A stretch of 14,526 bases of DNA from OMOG01 sp041485845 (GTDB lineage Bacteria; Acidobacteriota; Terriglobia; Bryobacterales; Bryobacteraceae): NCBI GenBank assembly GCA_041485845.1, contig JBGPKH010000168.1, forward strand, positions 1-14,526, written 5' to 3'. Shown here one piece after another: positions 1 to 7,015 of this stretch. A program made the translations under genes and the position numbers. The notes beneath the pieces were generated by a model. The model had not been told where the DNA came from. It saw only the letters and a list, made by a program, of their open reading frames with translations, and ran no database searches. How positions within the stretch are numbered: the stretch's first letter is position 1; every line of letters begins with the position of its first letter.

Positions 1-13
1 GACTCTGAAATGA

Positions 14-64
14 GGGAACATTTCTATCGAGGTGAAAAGGGGACATTTTCATCGAGGCACAACA
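14..64. repeat. Tandem ~25 bp repeats, likely end of an IS21-like insertion sequence
   Basis: Two adjacent units share the pattern GGGRACATTT, then ATCGAGG, then an A-rich end: unit one at 14-38 and unit two at 39-64. Repeated short boxes at an element end that closes in CA (63-64) are typical of IS21-family termini, where the transposase binds several sites. The rest of the element would lie left of the window, so neither the transposase nor the other end is visible. The family name comes from recall of similar ends, not from a search. Confidence 0.45.
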
Positions 65-94
65 GCCCCTCAGGAACCATGAGGATTTTGCCGG

Positions 95-139
95 GAATTT
101 TGATGAAGAGGAATTTTGATGAACTTGATGAATTTTGAA
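95..139. repeat. Short direct repeats of GAATTTTGA
   Basis: GAATTTTGATGAA occurs at 95-107 and again at 111-123, and a shorter copy (GAATTTTGAA) is at 130-139. The block is AT-rich and sits between the putative IS end and the stop codon of the minus-strand FG-GAP gene. It may be simple slippage-generated sequence. No hairpin terminator was found here. Confidence 0.5.
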
Positions 140-140
140 T

Positions 141-2114
141 TCAATTGGAGGGCTCCTTTATGGTGAGCACCCGGTCGCCCCTGATCTGTCTCAATACTTG
201 CACCCGGCCGCTGGGCCATCGAATTTCAATGTCTTTCGCTTCCTCGTACGGGCCCAGTCCGAAACGCACCAGTGGTTCGCTGGACGAGGCATAACCCACG
301 GCAGTGGTGACGTGATTGTATTGGACGGCGCCGGTTGGCAGGGTCAGGCGCACCCTGGCGCCGAGTCCGTCCCGGTTGCTCCGTGTCCCCACCAGGCGAA
401 GCGCGATCCAGTGCCCGGGGGCCGGGCTGGTGTTGCGGAAGAGCTTTGCGTACGAATTAAGGGCAGTCACCACGACGTCGATGCGGCCGTCGTTGTCGAA
501 ATCGGCGAACGCCGCGCCGTGATGCAGCGCCGGAATCTGGAAGTCCCTCCCCGCCAGCGCCGAGACGTCATCAAACCACCCGTTCCCCAGATTGCGCAGG
601 ACGTGATTCGCGAGCGCCGCATCGGTGCGCCCGCGAGGCCCGGATCCGGGGAAGTGCGATGCCGCGAAGAAAAGGTCCTTGTGTCCGTCATTATCGAAAT
701 CGAACATTCCAAGGCTCCAGCCGGTCAGTTCCTGGGTCGCGGCCGCAAGCCCCGACGAGACCGTTTCGTCGGCAAAAAAACCCGGCTTCCCGGCATTCCG
801 GTACAGTGGAAAAGTCTCGAAGTACATGCCATCGAGCACGATGTCTTCCCGGCCATCCTCATCGAAATCGCGGAAATCGGCGCCCATGCCGGCGATGGCA
901 TTGCCGTGAAACGCATAGGCAACGCCCTTCTCGACGGCCACTTCTTTGAACTTGCCGTTGCCCAGGTTCTCGAACAGGAAGTTCGGAACCGAATCATTGG
1001 TCACGAATACGTCCGTGAGGCCGTCTCCGTTGAAATCGCCGAATGCCACACCCATGGCCTTTCCGGGACTGCGAGAGATCCCCGAAGATTCCGAAACGTC
1101 GGTGAAGGTTCCATCGCGGCCGTTATGGAAGAGCCGGTTGGGCTGGGGTAGATACACCCGAGGATGGCAATAAAACGGCTTGCCACCTTCTTGACTACAG
1201 TGATCCGCTCCGGGCACCCAGGCAACGTAGCTGGAGACGAACAGATCGAGGTAGCCGTCGTTATCGTAGTCGAACCAGCCCGCTGACACGGACCACATGT
1301 GGCCGTATTTCTCGTCCGAAGCCGCGACGCGGCTCCTGCGTGTGACGTCTTCAAAAGTCCCGTCGCCGCGATTGCGATACAGAGTGTTGTGAGCCAGGCC
1401 GGTGACGAAGATGTCCACAAACCCATCGTTGTCGTAATCGGCGGCGGCAACTCCCATCGAGTAGCCCTCTCCCGCGAGACCGGCCTTCGCAGTCACGTCG
1501 GTAAACGTCGTATCGCAGTTGTTCCGGTACAGGCGGTTGGAGAATTCCGGTCCGGCCTTGATCGACGAAGGAAGCTCCGCCCCATTGGCAAAAAAGATAT
1601 CCATGCAGCCGTCATTGTTGTAATCGAGAGCCGCTACGCCGCCCAACATGATCTCGGGCTGATAGAAATGGCCCGCCGCCCCATTCCGCAATACAAAGTT
1701 CAGCCCCGAGCGAAGAGAAGCATCCTGGAACTGAATCGGCACAACCACGATCAGGTCGATCGTGACCTTCTCGCCGGCATTCGATACGCGCAGAGGTTTG
1801 ACGCGGCTGGTCAGCAGCTCATGTCCGGCTTTCAATTCATAACCGGCGCCAATCTCGAGATCGGGAAACGAGTACGTTCCGTCAGCGGGTGTGATACATC
1901 GCGATGCCTGGGGCACGCCGCTCTTCGCCAGCGAAACAACGGCGCCGCTGACAGGCTGCCCGTTGGAATCGAAGACTCTGCCATGGACCGATGCACCTCC
2001 GGATCGCGGCGCTTGGGCAATCAGCGCGCTGGAAAGCACAAGGGCCATATACAGGACCAGCCCGAGAGCGGCCCGTGCCACTCCGCTCGGGAGGGTCTTG
2101 GGTTGTTGCATCAC
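141..2114 (-). CDS. Exported FG-GAP/VCBS repeat protein with ASPIC/UnbV C-terminal domain (CRTAC1 family)
   Basis: This is a 657-residue secreted or surface protein. It has an N-terminal signal segment (about 14-34, hydrophobic, ending ALIAQA), then a carboxypeptidase-regulatory-like beta domain (about 42-125). Seven FG-GAP/VCBS calcium-binding loops of the DxDxDGxxD type follow near 164, 226, 282, 359, 416, 472 and 538 (for example DYDNDGFVD and DFDNDGHKD), consistent with a seven-bladed beta-propeller. The ASPIC/UnbV domain is at about 568-657 (SNRDGLGARV, IRWPSGRVQ). The family is common in acidobacteria and planctomycetes, usually with unknown function, perhaps binding of glycans or protein partners. 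The GTG start at 2114 overlaps the stop of the upstream deacetylase (GTGA). An ATG follows directly at 2111 and could be used instead. No clear Shine-Dalgarno was seen, which fits translational coupling. Confidence 0.9.
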   Translation of the reverse strand: MMQQPKTLPSGVARAALGLVLYMALVLSSALIAQAPRSGGASVHGRVFDSNGQPVSGAVVSLAKSGVPQASRCITPADGTYSFPDLEIGAGYELKAGHELLTSRVKPLRVSNAGEKVTIDLIVVVPIQFQDASLRSGLNFVLRNGAAGHFYQPEIMLGGVAALDYNNDGCMDIFFANGAELPSSIKAGPEFSNRLYRNNCDTTFTDVTAKAGLAGEGYSMGVAAADYDNDGFVDIFVTGLAHNTLYRNRGDGTFEDVTRRSRVAASDEKYGHMWSVSAGWFDYDNDGYLDLFVSSYVAWVPGADHCSQEGGKPFYCHPRVYLPQPNRLFHNGRDGTFTDVSESSGISRSPGKAMGVAFGDFNGDGLTDVFVTNDSVPNFLFENLGNGKFKEVAVEKGVAYAFHGNAIAGMGADFRDFDEDGREDIVLDGMYFETFPLYRNAGKPGFFADETVSSGLAAATQELTGWSLGMFDFDNDGHKDLFFAASHFPGSGPRGRTDAALANHVLRNLGNGWFDDVSALAGRDFQIPALHHGAAFADFDNDGRIDVVVTALNSYAKLFRNTSPAPGHWIALRLVGTRSNRDGLGARVRLTLPTGAVQYNHVTTAVGYASSSEPLVRFGLGPYEEAKDIEIRWPSGRVQVLRQIRGDRVLTIKEPSN

Positions 2115-3057
2115 AGCGGCAAGATCTGCTTCCGTTCGGCGGTGGAGGGTCGCCTCCCATACTCGCAGACCTCGAAGGCTTGCGCGTACCGGACTGTCCT
2201 TCCCTGCCCCTCACCGTAGAATTTGATGAGAGCATCGCGGTAAGTGTCCGCCTGCGCGGCATAAGCGAGATTTCTGCGAACTTCGTCGCGGCGTTTCTTG
2301 CGCCCAGCCTCGTCTTGAGGGTGAAGCCCGGCGTGACCGTCGACGCCGCCCTCGCGGATCTGCGATTCCATGACCAGGAGCGCATCCAGCGTGGGCTCGA
2401 TCGCGTCATCAATGGCAAGCGCGACATCTGCCCGGAACGGATTCGGGCGATGGAACCGGTCCGAAGCGTAGCGGCACACCGGGTTTCGCGTTAACGGCGG
2501 CACGTCCGCGGTGAAGAACGGCACTCCTACCATGTAGGCCGTGTCCTGGACCGGAATCGAGGTATAGCGGTGATCGGGATGGTAGTCGTTGGGACGATTT
2601 GTGAGCGCAACATCGGCATTCCATTGGCGGATCAACCGGGTAATCATGCGCCGGTTCTCAAGTGTGGGCATGATCTCCCCGTCATGTAGGTCCAACAACT
2701 CGGTAGAGGCGCCGAGCCGGCGATCCACATCCATCGCCTCCTTCTTTCTGCGCAGGGCCAGCGGCCCTCCGGCCATTTGCCAGTGGCCGATATCGCGTTG
2801 GTAGCGGAGACCAGCTTAACGTGATGCCCCATCTTTGCCCATTTCATCGCCACACCAGCTCCTCGATACTCCGCATCGTCGGGGTGGGCGCCGATCACGA
2901 TAATTCGCAGCTTGCCGTCATCCGGAGGCTGCGCCGGAGCAGCCGCTTGAGCGAGGGCGATCCGCGGACGCGCCTCGTTCACCGCTCTGCCGAGCACGAA
3001 TCCCAGGCCGGCAGCGGCGAGCAAGCTCAAAGCCGGGAAGCTCATTCGTGTTTTCAT
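2111..3057 (-). pseudogene. Exported PIG-L family (LmbE-like) N-deacetylase, split by a -1 frameshift
   Basis: This is a zinc-dependent deacetylase of the PIG-L/LmbE/MshB family, which removes N-acetyl groups from amino sugars. The first 87 codons (3057 down to 2797) give a signal peptide and the zinc motif AHPDD (57-61, then E63). The frame then changes: the DNA reads ACC AAC GC GAT ATC, where the family expects T-N-G-D-I (ACC AAC GGC GAT ATC). One base is missing at about 2795-2797. The second frame runs DIGHWQMAGG to the stop at 2111 and carries the second metal motif (DYHPDH). Joined, the protein would be about 315 residues, a normal length, with no other damage. It is therefore either a recent mutation or a sequencing or assembly error. 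The Shine-Dalgarno GGAGAGGAG (3066-3074) lies 8 nt before the ATG. The gene is coupled to the FG-GAP gene downstream. Confidence 0.85.
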
Positions 3058-3065
3058 GTGTGGTT

Positions 3066-3085
3066 CTCCTCTCCACGCGATTCTA
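3066..3085 (-). promoter_or_regulatory. Ribosome-binding site and possible -10 box of the deacetylase gene
   Basis: GGAGAGGAG on the minus strand (3066-3074) fixes the ATG at 3057. A TAGAAT hexamer (3080-3085) could be a -10 box, but no good -35 sequence is found 16-18 bp upstream. The promoter part is tentative; the ribosome-binding site is clear. Confidence 0.4.
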
Positions 3086-3351
3086 CAGCTTTGGAATAGC
3101 CGGCGGGGTGGCCTTCCGCACAGCCAAATGGGATGCGGAGTTCACTACCGCTGTAAGCGGCCATCGAGATAGCCCGCCGGCTCGCGCTCCACTAACCGGG
3201 CGCCTTCCCCGACAGTAAGCAACCCGTCAGGCTGTGATGGGCCGTCCCAGCCTCTTGCCGTTCTGCCGTGCGTGGGCCAAGCCGGCGCGCACCCGTTCCC
3301 GCAGAATCTCCCTTTCGAACTCGGCATATTGCGGAGAACCGCATTACGCTG

Positions 3352-3379
3352 ATTATGCGGAGCGCGGGATTATGCGAAG
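3352..3379 (+). repeat. Left terminal inverted repeat box of the 382 bp element
   Basis: The sequence is ATTATGCGGAGCG, then CGGGATTATGC, then GAAG. It matches the reverse complement of 3680-3707 at 26 of the first 28 positions. The outer and inner ATTATGC words lie 17 bp apart, suggesting two binding sites for a recombinase protomer. Confidence 0.75.
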
Positions 3380-3437
3380 TCACTGGGCCGAAGTGCCATT
3401 CTGGCCTGCGTGCCAGAGGTGTGGCGCTTCGCATAAT
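3369..3437. repeat. Inverted repeat with central hairpin inside the left arm
   Basis: ATTATGCGAAG at 3369-3379 is repeated exactly in inverse at 3427-3437. Between them lies a perfect 6 bp stem, TCTGGC/GCCAGA (3400-3417, 6 nt loop). The right arm has a looser equivalent, GCCAC (3662-3666) against GTGGC (3676-3680), flanked by CAAAG (3656-3660) and CTTTG (3680-3684). Such folded arms recall single-strand recombination sites, but no integron-type core triplet was identified. Confidence 0.55.
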
Positions 3438-3679
3438 ACCGGGTCTGAACGGGAAAGGACTCGCCAGCACTTTGTGGCCGCACCCGCAGGCTGGAGGAAG
3501 CGGTCAGCGCGCTCTACGCTCCGCAATCGCACGTGCCGCGCTTGCGGGGTAGGACCTCCGTCGCCCAGTCCGTCGCGGCCGGAGCTTGGACTTTGTGTCT
3601 CCGTCGGCAGAGAACCCCGGTATAATCCGGTGTCCCAAATCACTGATATGCACGCCAAAGTGCCACGTCAGCGCTGTGG

Positions 3680-3707
3680 CTTTGCATAATCCCGCGCTCC
3701 ACATAAT
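3680..3707 (-). repeat. Right terminal inverted repeat box of the 382 bp element
   Basis: Read on the minus strand this is ATTATGTGGAGCG, then CGGGATTATGC, then AAAG. It is the inverted partner of the left box. It lies one base inside the GGCA duplication. Confidence 0.75.
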
Positions 3708-3771
3708 GGGCAAAGGACAAGAGGATGTTCAGCGTCAGCCTGCCGAGCGAGTTGGTCGTGTTGAATTGCCC

Positions 3772-5043
3772 TTAGACCGCCTTCCCCGTCTGGCCGTCCC
3801 AGGTGAACGGACGCCCCTGGCGGATGGCCATCAACGCGATCACACACGGTAGCGAGGAGTGGAAGCCGATGTCGATGTCGCAGACCGGCTTCTGCCGCGA
3901 CTTCACGCAATCCAGGAAATTGCGGGCATGCAGAGGTGTCGCGTCCGTGCCTCCTTCGCCTCGCCTGGCCTCGATGGGTGGGGAAGGCGGCGGCACATTC
4001 TGCGGCTGCGGGCCAGGCTGTCCTCCCGGTCCTCCCCGGCCACGGCCTCCGCCCATACCACGCCCCGCGCCCGGCAGAACCCGATAACCAGAGCGATTCA
4101 CCAGCAACACACCTTTGTCGCCGTAGAAGTAGTTGCCCGTGCCCGTCAGTCCATCCACCGCCGGCGGCGAGGTGTTGGTGAAGGTGGCGATGTAGTTGTC
4201 GTATTGCCAGACGATGGAGAAGGCGTCGGGCGTTTGCTCGCGATCGGGCTGCGAGGTAGACAGGTAGTTCGAGGCCGCGGTGGTCATGATCGGCCCCTTG
4301 GCATCGGCTTTCAAGTACCAGTGCTCCACATCTATCAGGTGCACGCCCCAGTCCGTAATCATCCCCCCGCCGTAATCGTAGTAGGCGCGCCAGGTTCTCT
4401 GGCGGCTCGGCGCGTAGGGCTTGCGCGGGGCCGGGCCCTGCCACCCTTCCCAGTCCAGACCCTCCGGAACCGCGGTGGGCGGATCCAGTTCGGGCACCCG
4501 CATGTAGTTTGGGTAATAAACCACCGACTGTCGGACCGTGCCGATGTAGCCGTCCTGGATGAGCTTGGCGCATTCCTGGAAGTGCGGCCAACTGCGTTGC
4601 TGCAAGCCGACCTGCACCACGCGGCCGGACTTGTGAACGGCATCCACCATTCTCCGGGCGGGCTCGATGGCGTTCGAGATGGGCTTCTCGATGTAAGCGT
4701 CCTTCCCCGCCTGGAGCGCCGCGATGAGCATCGGCGCGTGCTGGTGGTCCGGCGTGGTGATGAGGACGGCATCGATGTCTTTGCGATCCAGAATGCGCCG
4801 GTAGTCGGTGTAGGTGTCCATCTTCCCGTGGCTGGTCACGAAAGCGTCCAGGCGGTCTGCGGCGACGTCGCACGCGGCCAGGAATACCTGGTCGGTGTGC
4901 CGGCTGAAGCCGCCATAAACCTGGTTGCCCCTTGCGCCGGTCCCGATGATCGCCATTTGAACGCGATCGTTTGCCCCGAGCGCCGAACCCGAAACGGCCG
5001 CCGCGCCTGCCGCGGCTTGCAGGAACCTTCGTCTGCTTTCCAT
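3772..5043 (-). CDS. Tat-exported Gfo/Idh/MocA family oxidoreductase
   Basis: This is a 423-residue NAD(P)-dependent sugar oxidoreductase, probably acting in the periplasm with its cofactor bound before export. The twin-arginine signal is at 3-22 (SRRRFLQAAAG). The Rossmann fold opens with AIIGTGARGN (31-40). The family EKP motif is at 119-121 and the DWGVHLIDV segment, holding the usual catalytic-region histidine, is at 231-239. A Gly/Arg/Pro-rich insertion (about 325-356) interrupts the C-terminal part. The Shine-Dalgarno GGGAGAGGA (5047-5055) precedes the ATG. The gene starts 27 bp after the DUF1080 gene and is the last of the minus-strand cluster. Its TAA is followed immediately by the recombinase remnant, so anything once downstream may have been lost. 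The substrate is unknown. Confidence 0.92.
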   Translation of the reverse strand: MESRRRFLQAAAGAAAVSGSALGANDRVQMAIIGTGARGNQVYGGFSRHTDQVFLAACDVAADRLDAFVTSHGKMDTYTDYRRILDRKDIDAVLITTPDHQHAPMLIAALQAGKDAYIEKPISNAIEPARRMVDAVHKSGRVVQVGLQQRSWPHFQECAKLIQDGYIGTVRQSVVYYPNYMRVPELDPPTAVPEGLDWEGWQGPAPRKPYAPSRQRTWRAYYDYGGGMITDWGVHLIDVEHWYLKADAKGPIMTTAASNYLSTSQPDREQTPDAFSIVWQYDNYIATFTNTSPPAVDGLTGTGNYFYGDKGVLLVNRSGYRVLPGAGRGMGGGRGRGGPGGQPGPQPQNVPPPSPPIEARRGEGGTDATPLHARNFLDCVKSRQKPVCDIDIGFHSSLPCVIALMAIRQGRPFTWDGQTGKAV

Positions 5044-5070
5044 AAGTCCTCTCCCGATACTGAAAGTCTT

Positions 5071-5901
5071 CTATGGCAGTTCCTTGACCGCGACGACGCG
5101 CCAGCGCCAGAAACTGCCGGCGCGCCAGCGCGCGCCGCCATGCACCTGGAGGCCGATGAATCCGTCTTCCGCCCCGTCGGGGCCGTGGTTGGCGGAGTCG
5201 GTCCAATCCATCATCATTTCTTCGTTAATCCACGTACTGATATGAGGCGGGTTGCCGGTAATGCGGGCGCGGACGGAATTCCACTGCTCGCGTTTCCATG
5301 CCTTCTGCCAGGCTTCGGTCCTCTTCGCGGTGAAAGCCTGCCGCGCCTCTGGAGAGAGATCGTTCCAGCCGGGAGGGCTCGTGCTGATCCCCTGGAGGGC
5401 TTCGCCATAGACACCGCCCATGTTGCCGCCCGGCAGGTAGTCGAGCATGACCTGGTACGCCGCACCCGCCTCGCTGGTATGCAGGAACAGGCCGCTGTCG
5501 CAGCCGAAGTCCGGCTTCACCTCGATGTAGACTTCAACGTTCTTATACTTCTTGTCGGTCAACAAAACCCCGCCTCCGGCTAGAGGGTTTTGTGACGCCA
5601 CCAGGATGCCGCCCGGCATCACGTGGAAATCCGGCGTAGTGCCGTGGTGGTTGGTCTTGCTGATGTGCCACCCGCTCAGGTCCCGGCCGTTGAAAATCGT
5701 TGTAAAGCCCACCGGTACTCTGGGCACTGGCTCGTCATTGGTCTGCGGAACGGGGTTCATCAGGCCGCGGCCTGCGCCCCCGCGGCCGGCTTGAGCAGCG
5801 GCGCCTCCCTGCGGGCCTCGGCCCGCCTGTTGGGCATAAAGCGAAAATGCAACCAGCGCCACCAGCATGGCGCAACCAATGGTGAGAATCATCCTTCGCA
5901 T
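5071..5901 (-). CDS. Exported DUF1080 (3-keto-disaccharide hydrolase family) protein
   Basis: This is a 276-residue secreted protein with a signal peptide at 1-24 (hydrophobic, ending SLYAQ). A Gly/Arg/Ala-rich linker (about 26-47) follows, then a DUF1080/LamG-like jelly-roll domain (about 65-274). Typical family landmarks are FTTIFNGRDLSGWHI (66-80), the GILVAS strand and GLFLHTSE with YQVMLDY (138-155). Members of this family are described as cleaving or transforming 3-keto-glycosides made by Gfo/Idh/MocA dehydrogenases. The role here is inferred from that and from the adjacent oxidoreductase. The ATG at 5901 is chosen over an in-frame ATG at 5934 because AAAGGAG (5911-5917) lies 9 nt upstream and a signal peptide follows directly. 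Confidence 0.88.
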   Translation of the reverse strand: MRRMILTIGCAMLVALVAFSLYAQQAGRGPQGGAAAQAGRGGAGRGLMNPVPQTNDEPVPRVPVGFTTIFNGRDLSGWHISKTNHHGTTPDFHVMPGGILVASQNPLAGGGVLLTDKKYKNVEVYIEVKPDFGCDSGLFLHTSEAGAAYQVMLDYLPGGNMGGVYGEALQGISTSPPGWNDLSPEARQAFTAKRTEAWQKAWKREQWNSVRARITGNPPHISTWINEEMMMDWTDSANHGPDGAEDGFIGLQVHGGARWRAGSFWRWRVVAVKELP

Positions 5902-5910
5902 GGCCTTCTT

Positions 5911-5981
5911 CTCCTTTGCCGCAGCTTCTCGCAAGCCGGGCTTCCGAAACGCGCCGCCGACATCTTAGGTCTGAAAGTATA
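5911..5981 (-). promoter_or_regulatory. Ribosome-binding site of the DUF1080 gene and tentative internal promoter
   Basis: AAAGGAG at 5911-5917 decides the DUF1080 start. The 101 bp gap from the previous gene is the widest within the cluster. It holds TATACT (5976-5981, minus strand), which could act as a -10 box for a separate transcript of the last two genes. No strong -35 is seen. Confidence 0.3.
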
Positions 5982-6002
5982 TCAAGGCCCCACGCTCAGA
6001 AT

Positions 6003-6995
6003 TCAGAACACGGTGTAAGAAACGCTGCCACCGGGCAGGTCGACGCGCGCCGGACCTTTTAACAGGAAGGCAATCGCCGAGCTCCCCACCGGACGGTAGT
6101 CGACCGTCGGGGAGACGATGCCCCCGGCATACGAGTTGGCCCACCAGACCCAACACGCCACGCTTCCCCCGTTATCCAAAATGAGCCCGTCCTCCGCCCC
6201 CGCCGTTTTGAGTCCATCCGCGATTTCTTCGATCGTCCCTTCGCGTTGCAGCACAAACAGGGCTTCGGTAGAGAATCCAATGGCGTTGTGGTAGTAGCGC
6301 GCGCGAGGCGCCCCGCGTTGCTGCCAGGCTCTCCGGGTGTTCTCCCGGAAAGCGCGCGGGTAGCCGCTGTAAAGGTCCAGCCGAACCTGTTCGCCCTCCT
6401 TGCTGAGCGGGTCGAACGCCAGCACGTGCCGGAAATCGTAGAACTGGTGCGCAATCTCCTCGATGCGCACCACGCTTCCGCGGCGAAGCACGCATTGGCC
6501 GAAGGTGGCCCATTCGATATCGCCGCTGAGATCCCGCCCGTCCCCGGCGTCATACACCTGGTCCCCCGCAAAATCAAAACGCAAATCCTCGATCGACAGC
6601 GCCCCGTTCCGCCACGCAGTGAGACAGGAGTACGCGGGGTAATCGCACGGATCTTCCAGTACATGAAACAGCCTGGGCGTTGCAGAGCGCTGCCAGGCCA
6701 CGTGCCCGTGGTTCATCCCCAGATTGCGATTGCCGATCGCGATGGCGCGCCGCTGCGATTTGCCCGCAGGGTCCACAATGCCCAGCCCTTGCAGGTGATC
6801 CTGCAAGGAGATCTTACAGCCGGCAACGGCCTGATCTTCCTGCGGCGTGGCTGTCCGGTGGCGGGGCATGCCGGGCAGAGCCATCAGCCGCTCGCGGTGC
6901 GCCACGCTGAGCCGTGCGCCGTCGATCTCCGAGCGCTCTAAGCGGAGCAGGAGGTCGTTCCGCAAGCCCTCCAGCCGGTTGATTTCCAATCGCAT
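6003..6995 (-). CDS. Hypothetical protein, C-terminal part resembles phosphodiester glycosidase (NAGPA-like) domain
   Basis: This 330-residue protein is not firmly recognised. The C-terminal part reads EEIADGLKTAGAEDGLILDN followed by GGS (256-278), then DYRPVGSSAIAFLLKG (299-314). This parallels the end of NAGPA/DUF2233 phosphodiester glycosidases, where a D-G-GGS motif precedes N-RP and an A-L segment. Here the motif is DNGGS. A histidine-containing region, NLGMNHGHVAWQ (91-102), and YHNAIGFS (235-242) may belong to the same fold. There is no signal peptide or membrane segment, so the protein should be cytosolic. It starts 20 nt after the MFS stop and is surely co-transcribed with it. The start has no strong ribosome-binding site. 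A role in releasing a sugar from a conjugate would fit the cluster, but this is inference. Confidence 0.6.
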   Translation of the reverse strand: MRLEINRLEGLRNDLLLRLERSEIDGARLSVAHRERLMALPGMPRHRTATPQEDQAVAGCKISLQDHLQGLGIVDPAGKSQRRAIAIGNRNLGMNHGHVAWQRSATPRLFHVLEDPCDYPAYSCLTAWRNGALSIEDLRFDFAGDQVYDAGDGRDLSGDIEWATFGQCVLRRGSVVRIEEIAHQFYDFRHVLAFDPLSKEGEQVRLDLYSGYPRAFRENTRRAWQQRGAPRARYYHNAIGFSTEALFVLQREGTIEEIADGLKTAGAEDGLILDNGGSVACWVWWANSYAGGIVSPTVDYRPVGSSAIAFLLKGPARVDLPGGSVSYTVF

Positions 6996-7015
6996 CGTGA
7001 GTGCGGCGGCTAGCG

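Larger units (their letters stand above)
3327..3708. mobile_element. 382 bp non-autonomous element with inverted-repeat ends and GGCA duplication
   Basis: The segment sits inside the recombinase remnant and is flanked by GGCA at 3323-3326 and 3709-3712. Both ends carry the same box in inverted orientation: ATTATGYGGAGCG followed by CGGGATTATGC. The inverted similarity continues loosely for about 90 bp and ends in ATAATACCGGG on the left and ATTATACCGGGG on the right. The left end has an extra, diverged tandem copy (TATTGCGGAG, then CCGCATTACG). No credible protein is encoded. It could be a MITE-like element mobilised in trans, or a recombination-site cassette acted on by a tyrosine recombinase. 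The insertion is well supported; the mechanism is inference. Confidence 0.7.
3227..3771 (-). pseudogene. Serine recombinase (resolvase/invertase) remnant interrupted by a 382 bp insertion
   Basis: Two minus-strand fragments of one serine recombinase are visible. The upstream fragment (3771-3709) reads FNTTNSLGRLTLNILLSFA, the end of the catalytic domain leading into the long E helix. The downstream fragment (3326-3227) reads AEFEREILRERVRAGLAHAR, then QNGKRLGRPITA and a stop. In intact relatives these two pieces are continuous (LLSFAEFERE). Joining them at the shared GGCA restores one frame exactly. The catalytic serine region is absent, because the upstream fragment begins directly after the stop codon of the neighbouring oxidoreductase gene (3772). 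The C-terminal helix-turn-helix is lost or unreadable. The gene is dead, a relic of an earlier mobile element. Family assignment is by motif recognition. Confidence 0.8.

Noticed and set aside
3145..3230. The other-frame reading LLTVGEGARLVERE after the recombinase remnant, as a helix-turn-helix domain
   Set aside because: It is short, interrupted soon after, and only loosely like a helix-turn-helix. It cannot be told from chance.
3327..3708. The repeated ATTATGC words as a CRISPR array
   Set aside because: The copies are few, in both orientations and irregularly spaced, with no uniform spacers and no cas genes.
3668..5583. Long open frames overlapping the oxidoreductase gene: 512 residues on the minus strand in another frame, and 574 residues on the plus strand
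   Set aside because: Both cover a gene with a complete Tat signal, Rossmann motif and EKP motif. Their own translations are low-complexity Arg-rich sequence.
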